Assembly: GCF_022348165.1 (NCBI RefSeq)
Contig: NZ_JAKRFI010000013.1
Span: 1-33,997 of the forward strand
Length of the DNA stretch: 33,997 nt
Direction of reading: 5' to 3'
From: Halomonas sp. McH1-25
GTDB lineage: Bacteria; Pseudomonadota; Gammaproteobacteria; Pseudomonadales; Halomonadaceae
Shown: one piece after another, positions 23,617-32,244 of the stretch
Numbering within the stretch: the first letter of the stretch is position 1
Layout of the letters: every line of letters starts with the position of its first letter
Notes under the pieces: model-generated
What the model saw: the letters and a program-made list of their open reading frames with translations, nothing else
What the model was told of the DNA's origin: nothing
The model's database searches: none
Position numbers and translations under genes: made by a program

Positions 23617-23628
23617 TTGTGCTCACAA
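23617..23628. promoter_or_regulatory. Inverted repeat upstream of dctP
   Basis: TTGTGCTCACAA: perfect 5-base arms around CT, 59 bases upstream of the dctP start and right after a TATAAG -10-like sequence. A plausible operator for the TRAP operon. Confidence 0.4.
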
Positions 23629-23687
23629 TAAAGATCTATGAGCCAATTCGATAAAAAACTTTAAAAACAATACAGCGGAGAACAAGC

Positions 23688-24725
23688 ATGCAGCTCTTTA
23701 CAGCAGAAAACAAAGCAAGCTTCCAAGTATCCTCCAGCCCCCTTAGCATTGCTATCTTGGGCATGTTAACTGTCGGGGGGAGTGCCTCTGCCTTTGCCCA
23801 GGACAAGATTAACCTAAGTATTGCGCATGTGGGAACGAATCCAAGCCATCATTTCCATTATGGCTTTGATCAGTTCGCCAAAATTCTTAACGATTCATGT
23901 GATAACCAATTTAATGTAGTAATTCATCAAGGCACTATGGGCGGGCAACGTGAAAGCATCGAGCTAGTCCAGGAGGGTGTCTTAGATATGACGAGTTCAT
24001 CACTCTCTGTGCTCGGTAACTTTGGAGGATCCACGGGCGTCTTTGACCTACCGTATCTCTTCGCCGATCGCGAACAAGCTTATCGCGCTCTAGACAGCAA
24101 GATTGGCAAAGAGGTGGCGGAGCCTTTAAAAGACTCAGGGCTCCGCCTCATTTCTTATTGGGAAAATGGCTTTCGAAACGTTACAAACAACCGCGGCCCT
24201 ATCGAAACACCTAACGATTTAAAAGACCTAAGCATACGAGTACCAGAGTCAAACGTTTATGTGGAAACGTTTGAAGCTCTAGGGGCTAACCCAACTACTA
24301 TTTCTTTTAGTGAGGTTTTTTCTGCATTACAGCAGGGTGTAATAGATGCGCAGGAGAACCCATACGGTAATATTTGGGACGCAAACCTTTACGAAGTTCA
24401 AGACTACCTATCAGAGACACAACATGTCTATGCAGGCAATGGTGTTGTGATTAACAATGACAGGTTCATGTCGTTAGATAAAGACATACAAAAATGTATT
24501 ATCGATGCTGCATCCCAGGCTAAGGACCTCCAGCGCAAATATGTACAGGACCAAGAAAGCGAGCTGCGCAGCAAACTCATAGAACAGGGCATGAAAATAA
24601 ATAAAGTCAAGGACATCAATACCTTCATTGAGAAAGCCGAGGGCGCTTACGAGGCCAGTTTCTACGAAACTTACGGAAAAGACCTGATTGAACGTATTCG
24701 TGCGGTAGCACGCGGCGAAGCCTGA
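23688..24725 (+). CDS. dctP: TRAP transporter solute-binding protein DctP
   Basis: A 345-residue periplasmic receptor. A hydrophobic signal segment ends at ASAFA|QD (about residue 38). The mature protein has the family signature: WENGFRNVTNNRGPIETPND, then LSIRVPES with the ligand carboxylate-binding arginine, and FSEVFSALQQGVIDAQENP. It captures a carboxylate solute for the DctQM permease encoded directly downstream. CGGAGA lies before the ATG. First gene of a six-gene plus-strand catabolic operon. Confidence 0.92.
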   Translation: MQLFTAENKASFQVSSSPLSIAILGMLTVGGSASAFAQDKINLSIAHVGTNPSHHFHYGFDQFAKILNDSCDNQFNVVIHQGTMGGQRESIELVQEGVLDMTSSSLSVLGNFGGSTGVFDLPYLFADREQAYRALDSKIGKEVAEPLKDSGLRLISYWENGFRNVTNNRGPIETPNDLKDLSIRVPESNVYVETFEALGANPTTISFSEVFSALQQGVIDAQENPYGNIWDANLYEVQDYLSETQHVYAGNGVVINNDRFMSLDKDIQKCIIDAASQAKDLQRKYVQDQESELRSKLIEQGMKINKVKDINTFIEKAEGAYEASFYETYGKDLIERIRAVARGEA

Positions 24726-24738
24726 CCGAACGAGACTT

Positions 24739-24763
24739 GGGCGTGTAGCTACTCGACACGCCC
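24739..24763 (+). terminator. Intercistronic hairpin between dctP and dctQ
   Basis: An 8-base perfect stem GGGCGTGT / ACACGCCC with a 9-base loop, 14 bases after the dctP stop and without a T run. Likely a partial terminator or RNA stabiliser giving more receptor than permease, as is common in binding-protein operons. Confidence 0.55.
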
Positions 24764-24808
24764 TAGCCTCATCACCCTATCTGTAATTGCGGAAGTAGGG
24801 TTTAAGCT

Positions 24809-25330
24809 ATGCGATACCTTGATTGGGTTGACCAATGTTGCCGCTTTCTAGTAGCTGTTGGCGTTCTAGCGATGATTATGGCAATAATTATTCAAATCAG
24901 TTTGCGTTACTTCTCAGGAATCTCAATTGGCGGAACCTCTGAGATTGCTCGCTTCTCGTTTGTTTGGGTCACTTTCCTGGGCTCTGCGAGCGCGTTTCGC
25001 CAGCGCCGGCATCTGTCTATCGATTTGATTGCTGGACTATTGGGACCACGTAGCTCAAAATTACTTGATACACTATTATGTGCGTTAGCTTTGTTAGCCT
25101 GTTACTACCTTGCACGATATGGAATGGAACTTACTCAGCGCACTTGGACACAAAATTCCCCAACACTTGAACTACGCATGGGTTATATCTATTTGGCTAT
25201 TCCAGTTTCAGCTTCTCTGATCGCTATCTACGCTGCATGCGATATTATTCGCCAAGGTTGCGAATTAATACGCGGAAAAGATACACCTGGGCCTAATGAT
25301 AGCAGGAAGTCTAAGGAGGTAACAGAATGA
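24809..25330 (+). CDS. dctQ: TRAP transporter small permease DctQ
   Basis: A 173-residue membrane protein with four predicted transmembrane helices (about 11-33, 44-62, 88-106, 128-150). The segment ISIGGTSEIARFSFVWVTFL (about 37-56) is the usual DctQ signature. It pairs with DctM to form the sodium-driven permease. Its stop overlaps the DctM start by four bases (ATGA). Confidence 0.9.
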   Translation: MRYLDWVDQCCRFLVAVGVLAMIMAIIIQISLRYFSGISIGGTSEIARFSFVWVTFLGSASAFRQRRHLSIDLIAGLLGPRSSKLLDTLLCALALLACYYLARYGMELTQRTWTQNSPTLELRMGYIYLAIPVSASLIAIYAACDIIRQGCELIRGKDTPGPNDSRKSKEVTE

Positions 25331-26607
25331 GTGCAATCTTCTTTATCTCCTTTATAATCTTGGCTGTCCTTTCGCTTCCTATTGCCTTTTCAATGGTTCT
25401 TGCTGGTGTAATCGCTATCATTGGGGCGGATACTGGTATGCCGCTGACTAGCATCCCTCAGCGTATGTATGTCGCAGTTGACTCTTTCCCATTTCTTGCA
25501 GTGGCTTTCTTTGTGCTTGTAGGCGATTTAATGTCTATAGGAGGTTTAACGCGTCGCCTCATTGACCTAGCTGCATCCTTTATCGGCGCACTACATGGAG
25601 GACTGGCTATCGTTACGCAGGTGGCAGGTTCGATGATGGACGCTATGTCTGGTTCATCAGCGGCCTCTACTGCGGCTATGGGATCTGTTATGCTGCCAGA
25701 GATGATCCGAGAGAAATATGATAAGGGCTGGTCTGCTACTGTCGTCGCAGCCAGTGGCGTTACTGGCGTTATAATACCGCCTAGCATCACGTTCGTCGTA
25801 TATGGTTCTGTAGCCAATGTTTCTATTAGTCAATTATTCTTGGGCGGTGTGATTCCCGGCTTCCTGATCGTCCTATCGTTGTGCTTACTCTTTTCCATAC
25901 AGGCTAAACGGCGCGGCTATCCAGTACGGGAAGTAACGTTCACGGCAACGCACTTTTTTGTGGCTTTTCGACGGGCCGGCTTAGCACTGTTTATTCCTGT
26001 AATTGTGCTGGGAGGAATATACGGAGGCATTTTTACGCCCACCGAGGCCGGTGCAGTAGCTGCTCTTTATGCCATAATATTATCGGTGTTTGTTTACCGA
26101 GACCTAGCCATCCGAGACCTCGCCCAAATATTTATACGTTCGGGGGTTACGACGGGAACAATCATGATTGTAGTAGCCGGAGCAAATATTTTGGGCTTCG
26201 TGGTTACTTTCGAGCAGGTTCCTCAGCAGGTTGCAAATTACGTCTTGGCTTTAAGCGAAAGCCCAATCATCATACTTTTGTTACTGATGGGGCTTTTTAT
26301 GGTAGCAGGTATGTTTATAACTGCATCCGCCGCTGTTGTTATATTAGTCCCTCTAGTTACACCCATGGTTGCTCATATAGGTATTGATCCGGTAATGTTC
26401 GGAGTGCTTGCAGTAGTAAATCTAGGCATTGGCACAGTAACTCCTCCGCTGGGAATTAATCTCTTCATAGTCAGCGGTATCGGTGAGATTCCAATGGACC
26501 GAATCTTCCGGGAACTCGGCCCCGTACTTGCTGTGCTTTTGTTAGATTTAATGGTTTTATGTTTTTTCCCTGACATCATTATGTTCCTGCCAGAGCAGGT
26601 AAGATAA
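25327..26607 (+). CDS. dctM: TRAP transporter large permease DctM
   Basis: A 426-residue integral membrane protein with about a dozen hydrophobic segments. Family landmarks include MDAMSGSSAASTAAMGSVML (about 100-119), VTGVIIPPSITFVVYG (about 144-159) and the mirrored LGIGTVTPPLGINLF near the end. It is the transport channel subunit, coupling solute import to the sodium gradient. Translation is coupled to dctQ by the ATGA overlap. It completes a P-Q-M TRAP set. Confidence 0.93.
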   Translation: MSAIFFISFIILAVLSLPIAFSMVLAGVIAIIGADTGMPLTSIPQRMYVAVDSFPFLAVAFFVLVGDLMSIGGLTRRLIDLAASFIGALHGGLAIVTQVAGSMMDAMSGSSAASTAAMGSVMLPEMIREKYDKGWSATVVAASGVTGVIIPPSITFVVYGSVANVSISQLFLGGVIPGFLIVLSLCLLFSIQAKRRGYPVREVTFTATHFFVAFRRAGLALFIPVIVLGGIYGGIFTPTEAGAVAALYAIILSVFVYRDLAIRDLAQIFIRSGVTTGTIMIVVAGANILGFVVTFEQVPQQVANYVLALSESPIIILLLLMGLFMVAGMFITASAAVVILVPLVTPMVAHIGIDPVMFGVLAVVNLGIGTVTPPLGINLFIVSGIGEIPMDRIFRELGPVLAVLLLDLMVLCFFPDIIMFLPEQVR

Positions 26608-26642
26608 CAGTTAGCCAACTATCACTTTATTGGAGGCGAAAC

Positions 26643-27527
26643 ATGAACACGAAACCCTTGCGGAGCTGGCTCTTCGTCCCTGGAATGGATGAACGCAAGA
26701 TAGAAAAGGCGGTAGCCTCGGAAGCGGATGTACTGATTTTGGATTTAGAGGATGCAGTTGCCCTCTCAGAGAAACCTCAGGCAAGAGAAATCACACGCAA
26801 GGCCATTGAAGCGCATGGTCAGGATAAGCCGATATTTGTGCGGATAAATGGCTGGTCTACAGGGATGGCTGGTGAAGATTTGAGAGCCGTTTGTATACCT
26901 GGGCTTACAGGAATACTTCTGCCGATGGTTGATGAGGCGGAGACAGTACGAATCGTCAGCGCGCTGATCGCGAGCTTGGAAGCGCAAAACGGTATTCCTG
27001 ACGGGGCTGTAGCGCTGATGGGCCTAGTTGAAACGGCCAAGGGCGTACTAAACATTGCAGAAACCGCTAGTGCGGGGGGGCGTCTCCAAGTATTGATGCC
27101 GGGAGCCGGGGACCTTACCCAGGATCTAGGCATACCGACCTCCAATGTCGGTCCGCATATTCTTAATGCTAAGATCCAAGCCTCTTTGGCTAGCCGTGCT
27201 GGCGGGCTACAGGGGCCCGTTGATACTGCATTCTTTGATGTAACAGATTCTGAAGGGTACCGAGCTGACTGTGAGCAAGCTAAGAGTCTAGGCTTTCAGG
27301 GGAAAGCAGCTATCCACCCAAACCAGGTTGCCGTTGCGAACAGAGTTTTTTCACCCAGCCAAGCTGAGATTATAGAGGCGAGAAAAATAGTTGAGGCTTT
27401 TAGGGAAGCTGAACGTAATGGAGTTGGTGCTATTACGGTGGATAACAAGCTAGTTGATTACGCTATGGTAAAAACCGCAGAAAAGCTTCTCGATAGGGCC
27501 CGGGCACTTGGCCTTTTACAAGTTTAA
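26643..27527 (+). CDS. CitE-like lyase (HpcH/HpaI aldolase / citrate lyase beta family)
   Basis: A 294-residue TIM-barrel lyase. Recognisable parts are SWLFVPGMDERKIEKA (9-24), DLEDAV near 36-41, the arginine in FVRINGWSTG, the metal-ligand glutamate in MGLVETAKG (about 125), DLTQDLG and AAIHPNQV near the C-terminus. Stand-alone CitE-like proteins include malyl-CoA, citramalyl-CoA and methylmalyl-CoA lyases, which split hydroxyacyl-CoAs into an acyl-CoA and a 2-oxo acid. A class III CoA-transferase follows 24 bases later, which fits a CoA-thioester substrate. GGAGG precedes the ATG. The exact substrate is not readable from sequence. Confidence 0.85.
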   Translation: MNTKPLRSWLFVPGMDERKIEKAVASEADVLILDLEDAVALSEKPQAREITRKAIEAHGQDKPIFVRINGWSTGMAGEDLRAVCIPGLTGILLPMVDEAETVRIVSALIASLEAQNGIPDGAVALMGLVETAKGVLNIAETASAGGRLQVLMPGAGDLTQDLGIPTSNVGPHILNAKIQASLASRAGGLQGPVDTAFFDVTDSEGYRADCEQAKSLGFQGKAAIHPNQVAVANRVFSPSQAEIIEARKIVEAFREAERNGVGAITVDNKLVDYAMVKTAEKLLDRARALGLLQV

Positions 27528-27551
27528 GCTTAGGAAAAATAGAGAGCTATT

Positions 27552-28769
27552 ATGGAAAAAGTTAATCACACACAACTTCCTCTGGAAGGCGTTAAAGTAC
27601 TCGACCTGGCCCGACTCGTCGCAGGCGGCTTTCTCAGCACGATAATGGCAGATTTTGGAGCTGAAGTCGTTAAGGTTGAGCAGCCGGGGAGTGGTGATCC
27701 TTTGCGTGCTTGGTCGCCTGCCAACTCTCAGCTCTGGTGGAAGGTCTACGCTAGGAATAAGAAGTCGATGACTCTCGACCTCTCACGTGAAGAGGGGCGA
27801 AAAATCCTATTGGAGCTAGTCCCCCACTTTGATGTTCTTACGGAGAGCTTTGTCCCAGGGAAACTTGAATCATGGGGTATCGGTCCTAACGAATTACATA
27901 AGGTAAATCCTAATCTTATTATTGTCCGCGCTTCCGGTTGGGGCCAGACTGGCGCTTATCACAAGCGGCCAGGCTTCGGTACGTTGATAGAAGCCATGAG
28001 TGGTTTTGCAGACATGACAGGGTTTCCCGATCGCCCCCCGACTTTACCACCTTTGCCATTAGCAGACATGGTGACAGCTCTTTATGGAGCTACGGCTACC
28101 ATGATAGCGCTTTTCGACCAATTGAGGAGGGATGATGGCGGACAAGTCATAGATTTAGCAATTTACGAACCTTTAGTCTCCATACTCGGTCCGATGGCAG
28201 CCGAATACCAACACTTCGGGGTCAAACAGAAACGCCGTGGTAATCGTGCACCGACAAATGCACCACGCAACATTTACTTCACTTCAGACGAGAAGTGGGT
28301 CGCCATCTCGGCAGCAACCCAGTCGATGTGCAATAAATTCTTCCGTTCTCTTGGTCTTGAGGCACTCATTGAAGACCCTCGCTTTATAACAAACCATGAC
28401 CGTATTCAGAACGTGGAAGCGCTAGATGATTTAGTACAGGCCGTCATAGGAAATAAAACGCAGGAGGAGAACCTTGAAACGTTTTACGCTGCTGGCGTTA
28501 CTGCCGCTCCGGTATATGATATCGAGCAATTATTAGCTGATGATCATGTCAGAACACGCGAAGTGATCGTAGACGCTGAAGATGATGATTGGACGCAAGT
28601 AAAGATGCATAATGTAATCCCACGCCTATCAAAAACTCCGGGACGTATCGGCCACACCGGACCTAAGTTGGGTGAACATACCGAAGCAGTTCTCGCTGCC
28701 AGTGGCTTCAGCGCGGATAGGATTGTTCAAATTAGAGCTGACGGCCTATTTGGCCAAGATAGGGAATGA
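27552..28769 (+). CDS. Class III CoA-transferase (CaiB/BaiF family)
   Basis: A 405-residue CoA-transferase. The N-terminal part VLDLARLVAGGFLSTIMADF (16-35) and the EVVKVEQPGSGDPLR segment are typical, and the catalytic aspartate is probably Asp172 in PLPLADMVTALYG, the position that forms the acyl anhydride in formyl-CoA transferase. Enzymes of this family move CoA from succinyl-CoA or acetyl-CoA to a carboxylic acid. Between a CitE-like lyase and a dehydrogenase gene, it most likely activates the imported acid before cleavage, as in malate, citramalate or itaconate breakdown. Its stop overlaps the next start (ATGA). Confidence 0.9.
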   Translation: MEKVNHTQLPLEGVKVLDLARLVAGGFLSTIMADFGAEVVKVEQPGSGDPLRAWSPANSQLWWKVYARNKKSMTLDLSREEGRKILLELVPHFDVLTESFVPGKLESWGIGPNELHKVNPNLIIVRASGWGQTGAYHKRPGFGTLIEAMSGFADMTGFPDRPPTLPPLPLADMVTALYGATATMIALFDQLRRDDGGQVIDLAIYEPLVSILGPMAAEYQHFGVKQKRRGNRAPTNAPRNIYFTSDEKWVAISAATQSMCNKFFRSLGLEALIEDPRFITNHDRIQNVEALDDLVQAVIGNKTQEENLETFYAAGVTAAPVYDIEQLLADDHVRTREVIVDAEDDDWTQVKMHNVIPRLSKTPGRIGHTGPKLGEHTEAVLAASGFSADRIVQIRADGLFGQDRE

Positions 28770-29854
28770 ACGTGATGGATCAGAAGGAAGCGAATATCAA
28801 ACGAATAAGCTATCCAGCCCTACTAGATTTCGTCTGCCAAGTACTCACTAGCCTTGGCGTCCCTGAATGCGAAGCGGAGCTCGTATCCGAAAGCCTAGTC
28901 GATGCGGATCTGAAAGGAGTACACTCGCATGGTGTCGTTCGCCTGCCGATCTATGCCGAGCGTCTACGTGCCGGTGTTATTAATGCTAAACCTAATATTA
29001 AACGAAAGCGGGAACAACTAGGCAGCTGTATCGTAGATGGCGATAATGGCCTAGGGCACCTTGTTGGGCACCTTGCCATGGAAGTTGCTATTGATAAAGC
29101 CCGAGCCAACAGCGTCCCATCTTTCGTTGCAGTCGAGCATAGCAATCATTATGGGGCAGCTGGTTATTTTGTAGAACAAGCGACTCGTGCCGATATGATC
29201 GGATTCAGCTTTACGGTCGGTGCTATCAACCATATGGCCCCCTGGGGAGGGCGCGAGGCGCTACTTGGGAATAATCCCTTTGCGATTGGGCTCCCTAGGA
29301 TGCAAGGCCAACCCCCGGTTATTCTCGACATGGCCTGTTCTGTTGCTGCACGTGGGAAAATTATTGTGGCGGCTCGCAATGGCGAGAGAATCCCAGCAGA
29401 CTGGGCCTTAGATCTACAGGGCAGGCCAACCACTGACCCCATCGAGGCACTGAAAGGGCTGGTTCAACCTGTTGGTGGTCCCAAAGGATATGCCCTAACT
29501 CTGGTGGTAGGCTTACTTAGTACCATGTTGACATCAGCCCTATTTGGGTCGGGGCTTCGGCATCTTTATGAGGATCTCGAAAACGAACAGAACTCAGGCC
29601 ATTTAATGGGAGTTTTACCTATTAACCTATTCACAGCTCCAGAAGCCTTCAGTGAACGGATGAGCCAAGTAAGCTATGAAATACATAACGCAGAAAAAGC
29701 CTCTGGCGTCGAGGAGATCTATCTACCCGGTGAGCGTGAGCATCTAAGTCGCGAGCGAGCTATACGTGATGGGGTTCCTTTGGGAACTGGCGTAATTGAA
29801 GATCTCAAGGCTTGTGGTAGGCAGCATGGAGCTAAACTTCCTATTCCATACTAG
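28766..29854 (+). CDS. Ldh family (malate/L-lactate/ureidoglycolate type) NAD(P) dehydrogenase
   Basis: A 362-residue member of the MDH2/Ldh family, unrelated to classic Rossmann lactate dehydrogenases. Visible landmarks are DLKGVHSHGVVRLPIY (about 49-64), the catalytic histidine in VEHSNHYGAAGYF (about 123-135), NPFAIGLP and ILDMACSVAARGKI. Family members interconvert 2-hydroxy and 2-oxo acids (malate, sulfolactate, ureidoglycolate) or reduce cyclic imino acids. Here it may oxidise the imported hydroxy acid or reduce the 2-oxo acid released by the lyase. ATG at 28766 overlaps the CoA-transferase stop; ATG at 28775 is an alternative start. Confidence 0.87.
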   Translation: MNVMDQKEANIKRISYPALLDFVCQVLTSLGVPECEAELVSESLVDADLKGVHSHGVVRLPIYAERLRAGVINAKPNIKRKREQLGSCIVDGDNGLGHLVGHLAMEVAIDKARANSVPSFVAVEHSNHYGAAGYFVEQATRADMIGFSFTVGAINHMAPWGGREALLGNNPFAIGLPRMQGQPPVILDMACSVAARGKIIVAARNGERIPADWALDLQGRPTTDPIEALKGLVQPVGGPKGYALTLVVGLLSTMLTSALFGSGLRHLYEDLENEQNSGHLMGVLPINLFTAPEAFSERMSQVSYEIHNAEKASGVEEIYLPGEREHLSRERAIRDGVPLGTGVIEDLKACGRQHGAKLPIPY

Positions 29855-29890
29855 CAGTATCATTAGACCTTTTCCCCATTATCACAATTT

Positions 29891-30769
29891 TTAATCGCCA
29901 CGTTTCCAGTATAAGACTTCAACTTGCTCAAGATGGTTTTTCATAGCAGTCTCTGCTGCATCGGGATCGCCCTCTTCAATCGCCTCGAATATTCTTTTAT
30001 GAGCTTCGTAGGCCATGAGGGCGGCCCCGCTACGTGTCAGTGATGTGCTACGCTGCTCAGCTAGCCACTCTCTCAGAGCCGTGTTGACGGCAGTAAAAAT
30101 GGAGTTATCTAGGATCTGGACTATACGATCATGAAATGCTAAGTCTGATTTCGCGAAACCCTCCAAATTATGAAGTAAACGCTCATTCTCCTCCAGCAAT
30201 ATTTTCAAATCAGAAATATCCTCTTCTTTTGCGCACTGAGCAGCATATCGTACAATGGATACCTCCCAGAAGGTGCGGGCCTGCTGAAATTCTTTAAGTC
30301 CTTCTTTGGTGGCAAGAAGGTCTTCCGCGATTCCACTAAGGTCTTTTAGTAGCAGTTTAGGATTGGGGCGGGATACAACTGCCCGACTTCCGTTTTTTAG
30401 CTCAACCAATCCTGATCTATCTAAGGAGAACAAAGCTTCCCTTATGGAAGTCCGGCCTACGCCCAGCGAAGACATTAGTTCTCTCTCTGAGGGGAGTTGG
30501 TCACCCTCAGCAAAATAGCCACTTCGAATCCAAGACTTAATTTTCTCTGAAACATCCTCAGAGAGCTTACGCCTGTGGATTTTCTCGCTGGGCAGTTTAT
30601 CCTTTGGTCTGGGCGTGCCCGGCTCCTGCTGATTTGCTTCTTTTAACCACTTATAGATGGTAGCCATCGAAATGCCTTCCTCTCTGGCGATATCGCTGAT
30701 ACTTCGCCTTCCACGTAAAAATAACTTTTCAACTACCGCTCTTTTACGAGATTCAGGATAGCGTGGCAT
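29891..30769 (-). CDS. GntR/FadR-type regulator with an extra transposase-like HTH
   Basis: A 292-residue regulator with three parts. Residues 1-45 (MPRYPESRKRAVVEKLF, then SISDIAREEGISMATIYKWL) look like the helix-turn-helix of IS3-type transposase OrfA. Residues 67-132 form a GntR winged helix (GDQLPSERELMSSLGVGRTS). Residues 150-285 are an FCD ligand domain with the conserved histidine in FHDRIVQIL. Ordinary FadR-type regulators have 230-250 residues and start at the GntR helix. AGGA precedes the ATG at 30769. It is convergent with the catabolic operon, 36 bases from its end, and probably controls it in response to the substrate. Confidence 0.85.
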   Translation of the reverse strand: MPRYPESRKRAVVEKLFLRGRRSISDIAREEGISMATIYKWLKEANQQEPGTPRPKDKLPSEKIHRRKLSEDVSEKIKSWIRSGYFAEGDQLPSERELMSSLGVGRTSIREALFSLDRSGLVELKNGSRAVVSRPNPKLLLKDLSGIAEDLLATKEGLKEFQQARTFWEVSIVRYAAQCAKEEDISDLKILLEENERLLHNLEGFAKSDLAFHDRIVQILDNSIFTAVNTALREWLAEQRSTSLTRSGAALMAYEAHKRIFEAIEEGDPDAAETAMKNHLEQVEVLYWKRGD

Positions 30770-31490
30770 AATTGGTCCTAGATTATTAGCTAGTAAACAA
30801 ATAGTTAAGTAAATTATGGTACATTCAGTGGCTTATGGAAAATTAGATAGTAACGCATTATCATCTCTATGTGAATGATAGCTTCGGTAGGAAGCAGGGT
30901 CTAGCTGTAAGGTCGGATGATAGGTTAAGCCGTAGGAGCTACCCTCTGTTGGCAGCGTGTGATCATTGCTCAATTCATCGTGGAACAGCGAGATGGATAA
31001 CAAACTGATTTGATGGCGACCACTACACTGCACATCTTTAAAGAGGTCCAACAGGCGCCCGCCCCAGTCAGTGGGTGGCTTTGTATCCGCTACACAGCCG
31101 CGTATGCTGACGATACTAAGCGCCCCCATCATTTTATGATTTTTAAATATTATATTAAAGGATATGTCGTATATCTGAAAAATCTGGAATAGCTTTTAAT
31201 ATTAGGCATTTGTTGTATACACTAGCGCGGATAGAATTTCTGTTTTTCCTTTGCTTATCTCTAATTTTATAACGAAGTGCGCATAAGATAACGACGATAT
31301 CAATATACCCCTCGCAATCCATTGAATAAAACAAGGATTTAATACATACCGGATCGCAAACAATTATTTTGCAAAGAAAACTAGTGAAAAAGTTAACCCC
31401 TATATTTTCAGATATCATCTATATATATTTGTAATATTTTTTACAAAGCAAGCGTATAGGTAAATATTAAGGACTCTTGGCACCGAGCCT
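30770..31490. other. 720-base AT-rich region upstream of the regulator
   Basis: No gene is recognised. A 99-codon minus-strand frame (30833-31132) contains protein-like stretches (SIVSIRGCVADTKPPTDWGG) and may be a gene remnant of unknown family. From 31140 to 31460 the sequence is strongly AT-rich with no convincing frame. Confidence 0.45.
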
Positions 31491-31659
31491 ATGGACCGCC
31501 GAACAATTGGCAGTGGTCGGCTGGGACTTAAAGCACGGCACGCTCACTTCATAAGCGATCACTTTCCAACCATTGTAGACAGTCAATTTCGTTGGCAATC
31601 AGGGCATCCACCAGGCCAGGCTCAAGGTGCACCGACCCCATCAGCAAGGCCCTGTTATC

Positions 31660-31968
31660 GCCCTGCCAGAACCAGATTGCAAGACGAACAAGCTAAACAG
31701 CCGTAATAGGTCTTGGTTAGACCTTGTTGAGATCTTTCCTGTAGCCGAAGAGGTTCTTGATGACATGAAACGTATACTCGACCGCTGGCCTTGGCGTTCT
31801 CGAATTCCAGCAGTAGCATGCTCATCGGGCTGTCCTCCTCCTTCTCGATCGCGCCGCGTTTGGCAGCGACACAGCCCAGGATTTCGGGGCAGCCTTCTCT
31901 TCGTGCAGGCGCTTTCACATGCTGGTGTAATCCGCTTCGCCGTGCATTGGGAAGCTCAGCAGCCAATG
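31660..31968 (-). pseudogene. IS5-family transposase remnant
   Basis: One minus-strand frame with several stops still shows MHGEADYTSM, KRLHEEKAAPKSW and VEYTFHVIKNLFGYRK, which correspond to the LHGDAGYTG, KR-x-EHE and VEHPFRVIK-x-FGY motifs in the C-terminal half of IS5-type transposases. The conserved glutamate is present, but at least four in-frame stops make it dead. Confidence 0.65.
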
Positions 31969-32222
31969 CTAGTTAAGGTAGTTGCCCTGAGACTTGCTGT
32001 TAGTACCTTCGATAAACGGATAACGCGTCGTCTTGCCTAACTGGATATAGGCCTGAATGACATTCCACTCGCGCGCCCAGGAAACCATCTCCTTGCTGGT
32101 CAGGCCCAGTCTATTACCGCAAACAATCGAGGCAGTCAGAATCTCTGCTGTGCGATGTCGTCCTGGAACCTCGCCAAGCGGCGACCAGAAATTGATAAGT
32201 CCACCAACTGGCCGACACTCAC
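31969..32222 (-). other. Unrecognised open frame without a start codon
   Basis: A frame of about 85 codons reads through RTAEILTASIVCGNRLGLTS, KEMVSWAREWNVIQAY and GKTTRYPFIEGTNSK to a TAG. The composition is protein-like and it is in frame with the IS5 remnant beyond the stop. No start codon or ribosome site is evident. Probably a gene fragment; family unknown. Confidence 0.3.
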
Positions 32223-32244
32223 TTGGCTAAAGTATCTACGATGT

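Larger units (their letters stand above)
23110..23687. other. Divergent control region between the ABM gene and dctP
   Basis: No gene is supported, though a minus-strand frame of 105 codons (23178-23495) is open and unrecognised. The GC-richer middle (23215-23470) differs from the AT-rich flanks and may be inserted debris. Two inverted repeats flank it, one next to each divergent gene set. Confidence 0.5.
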
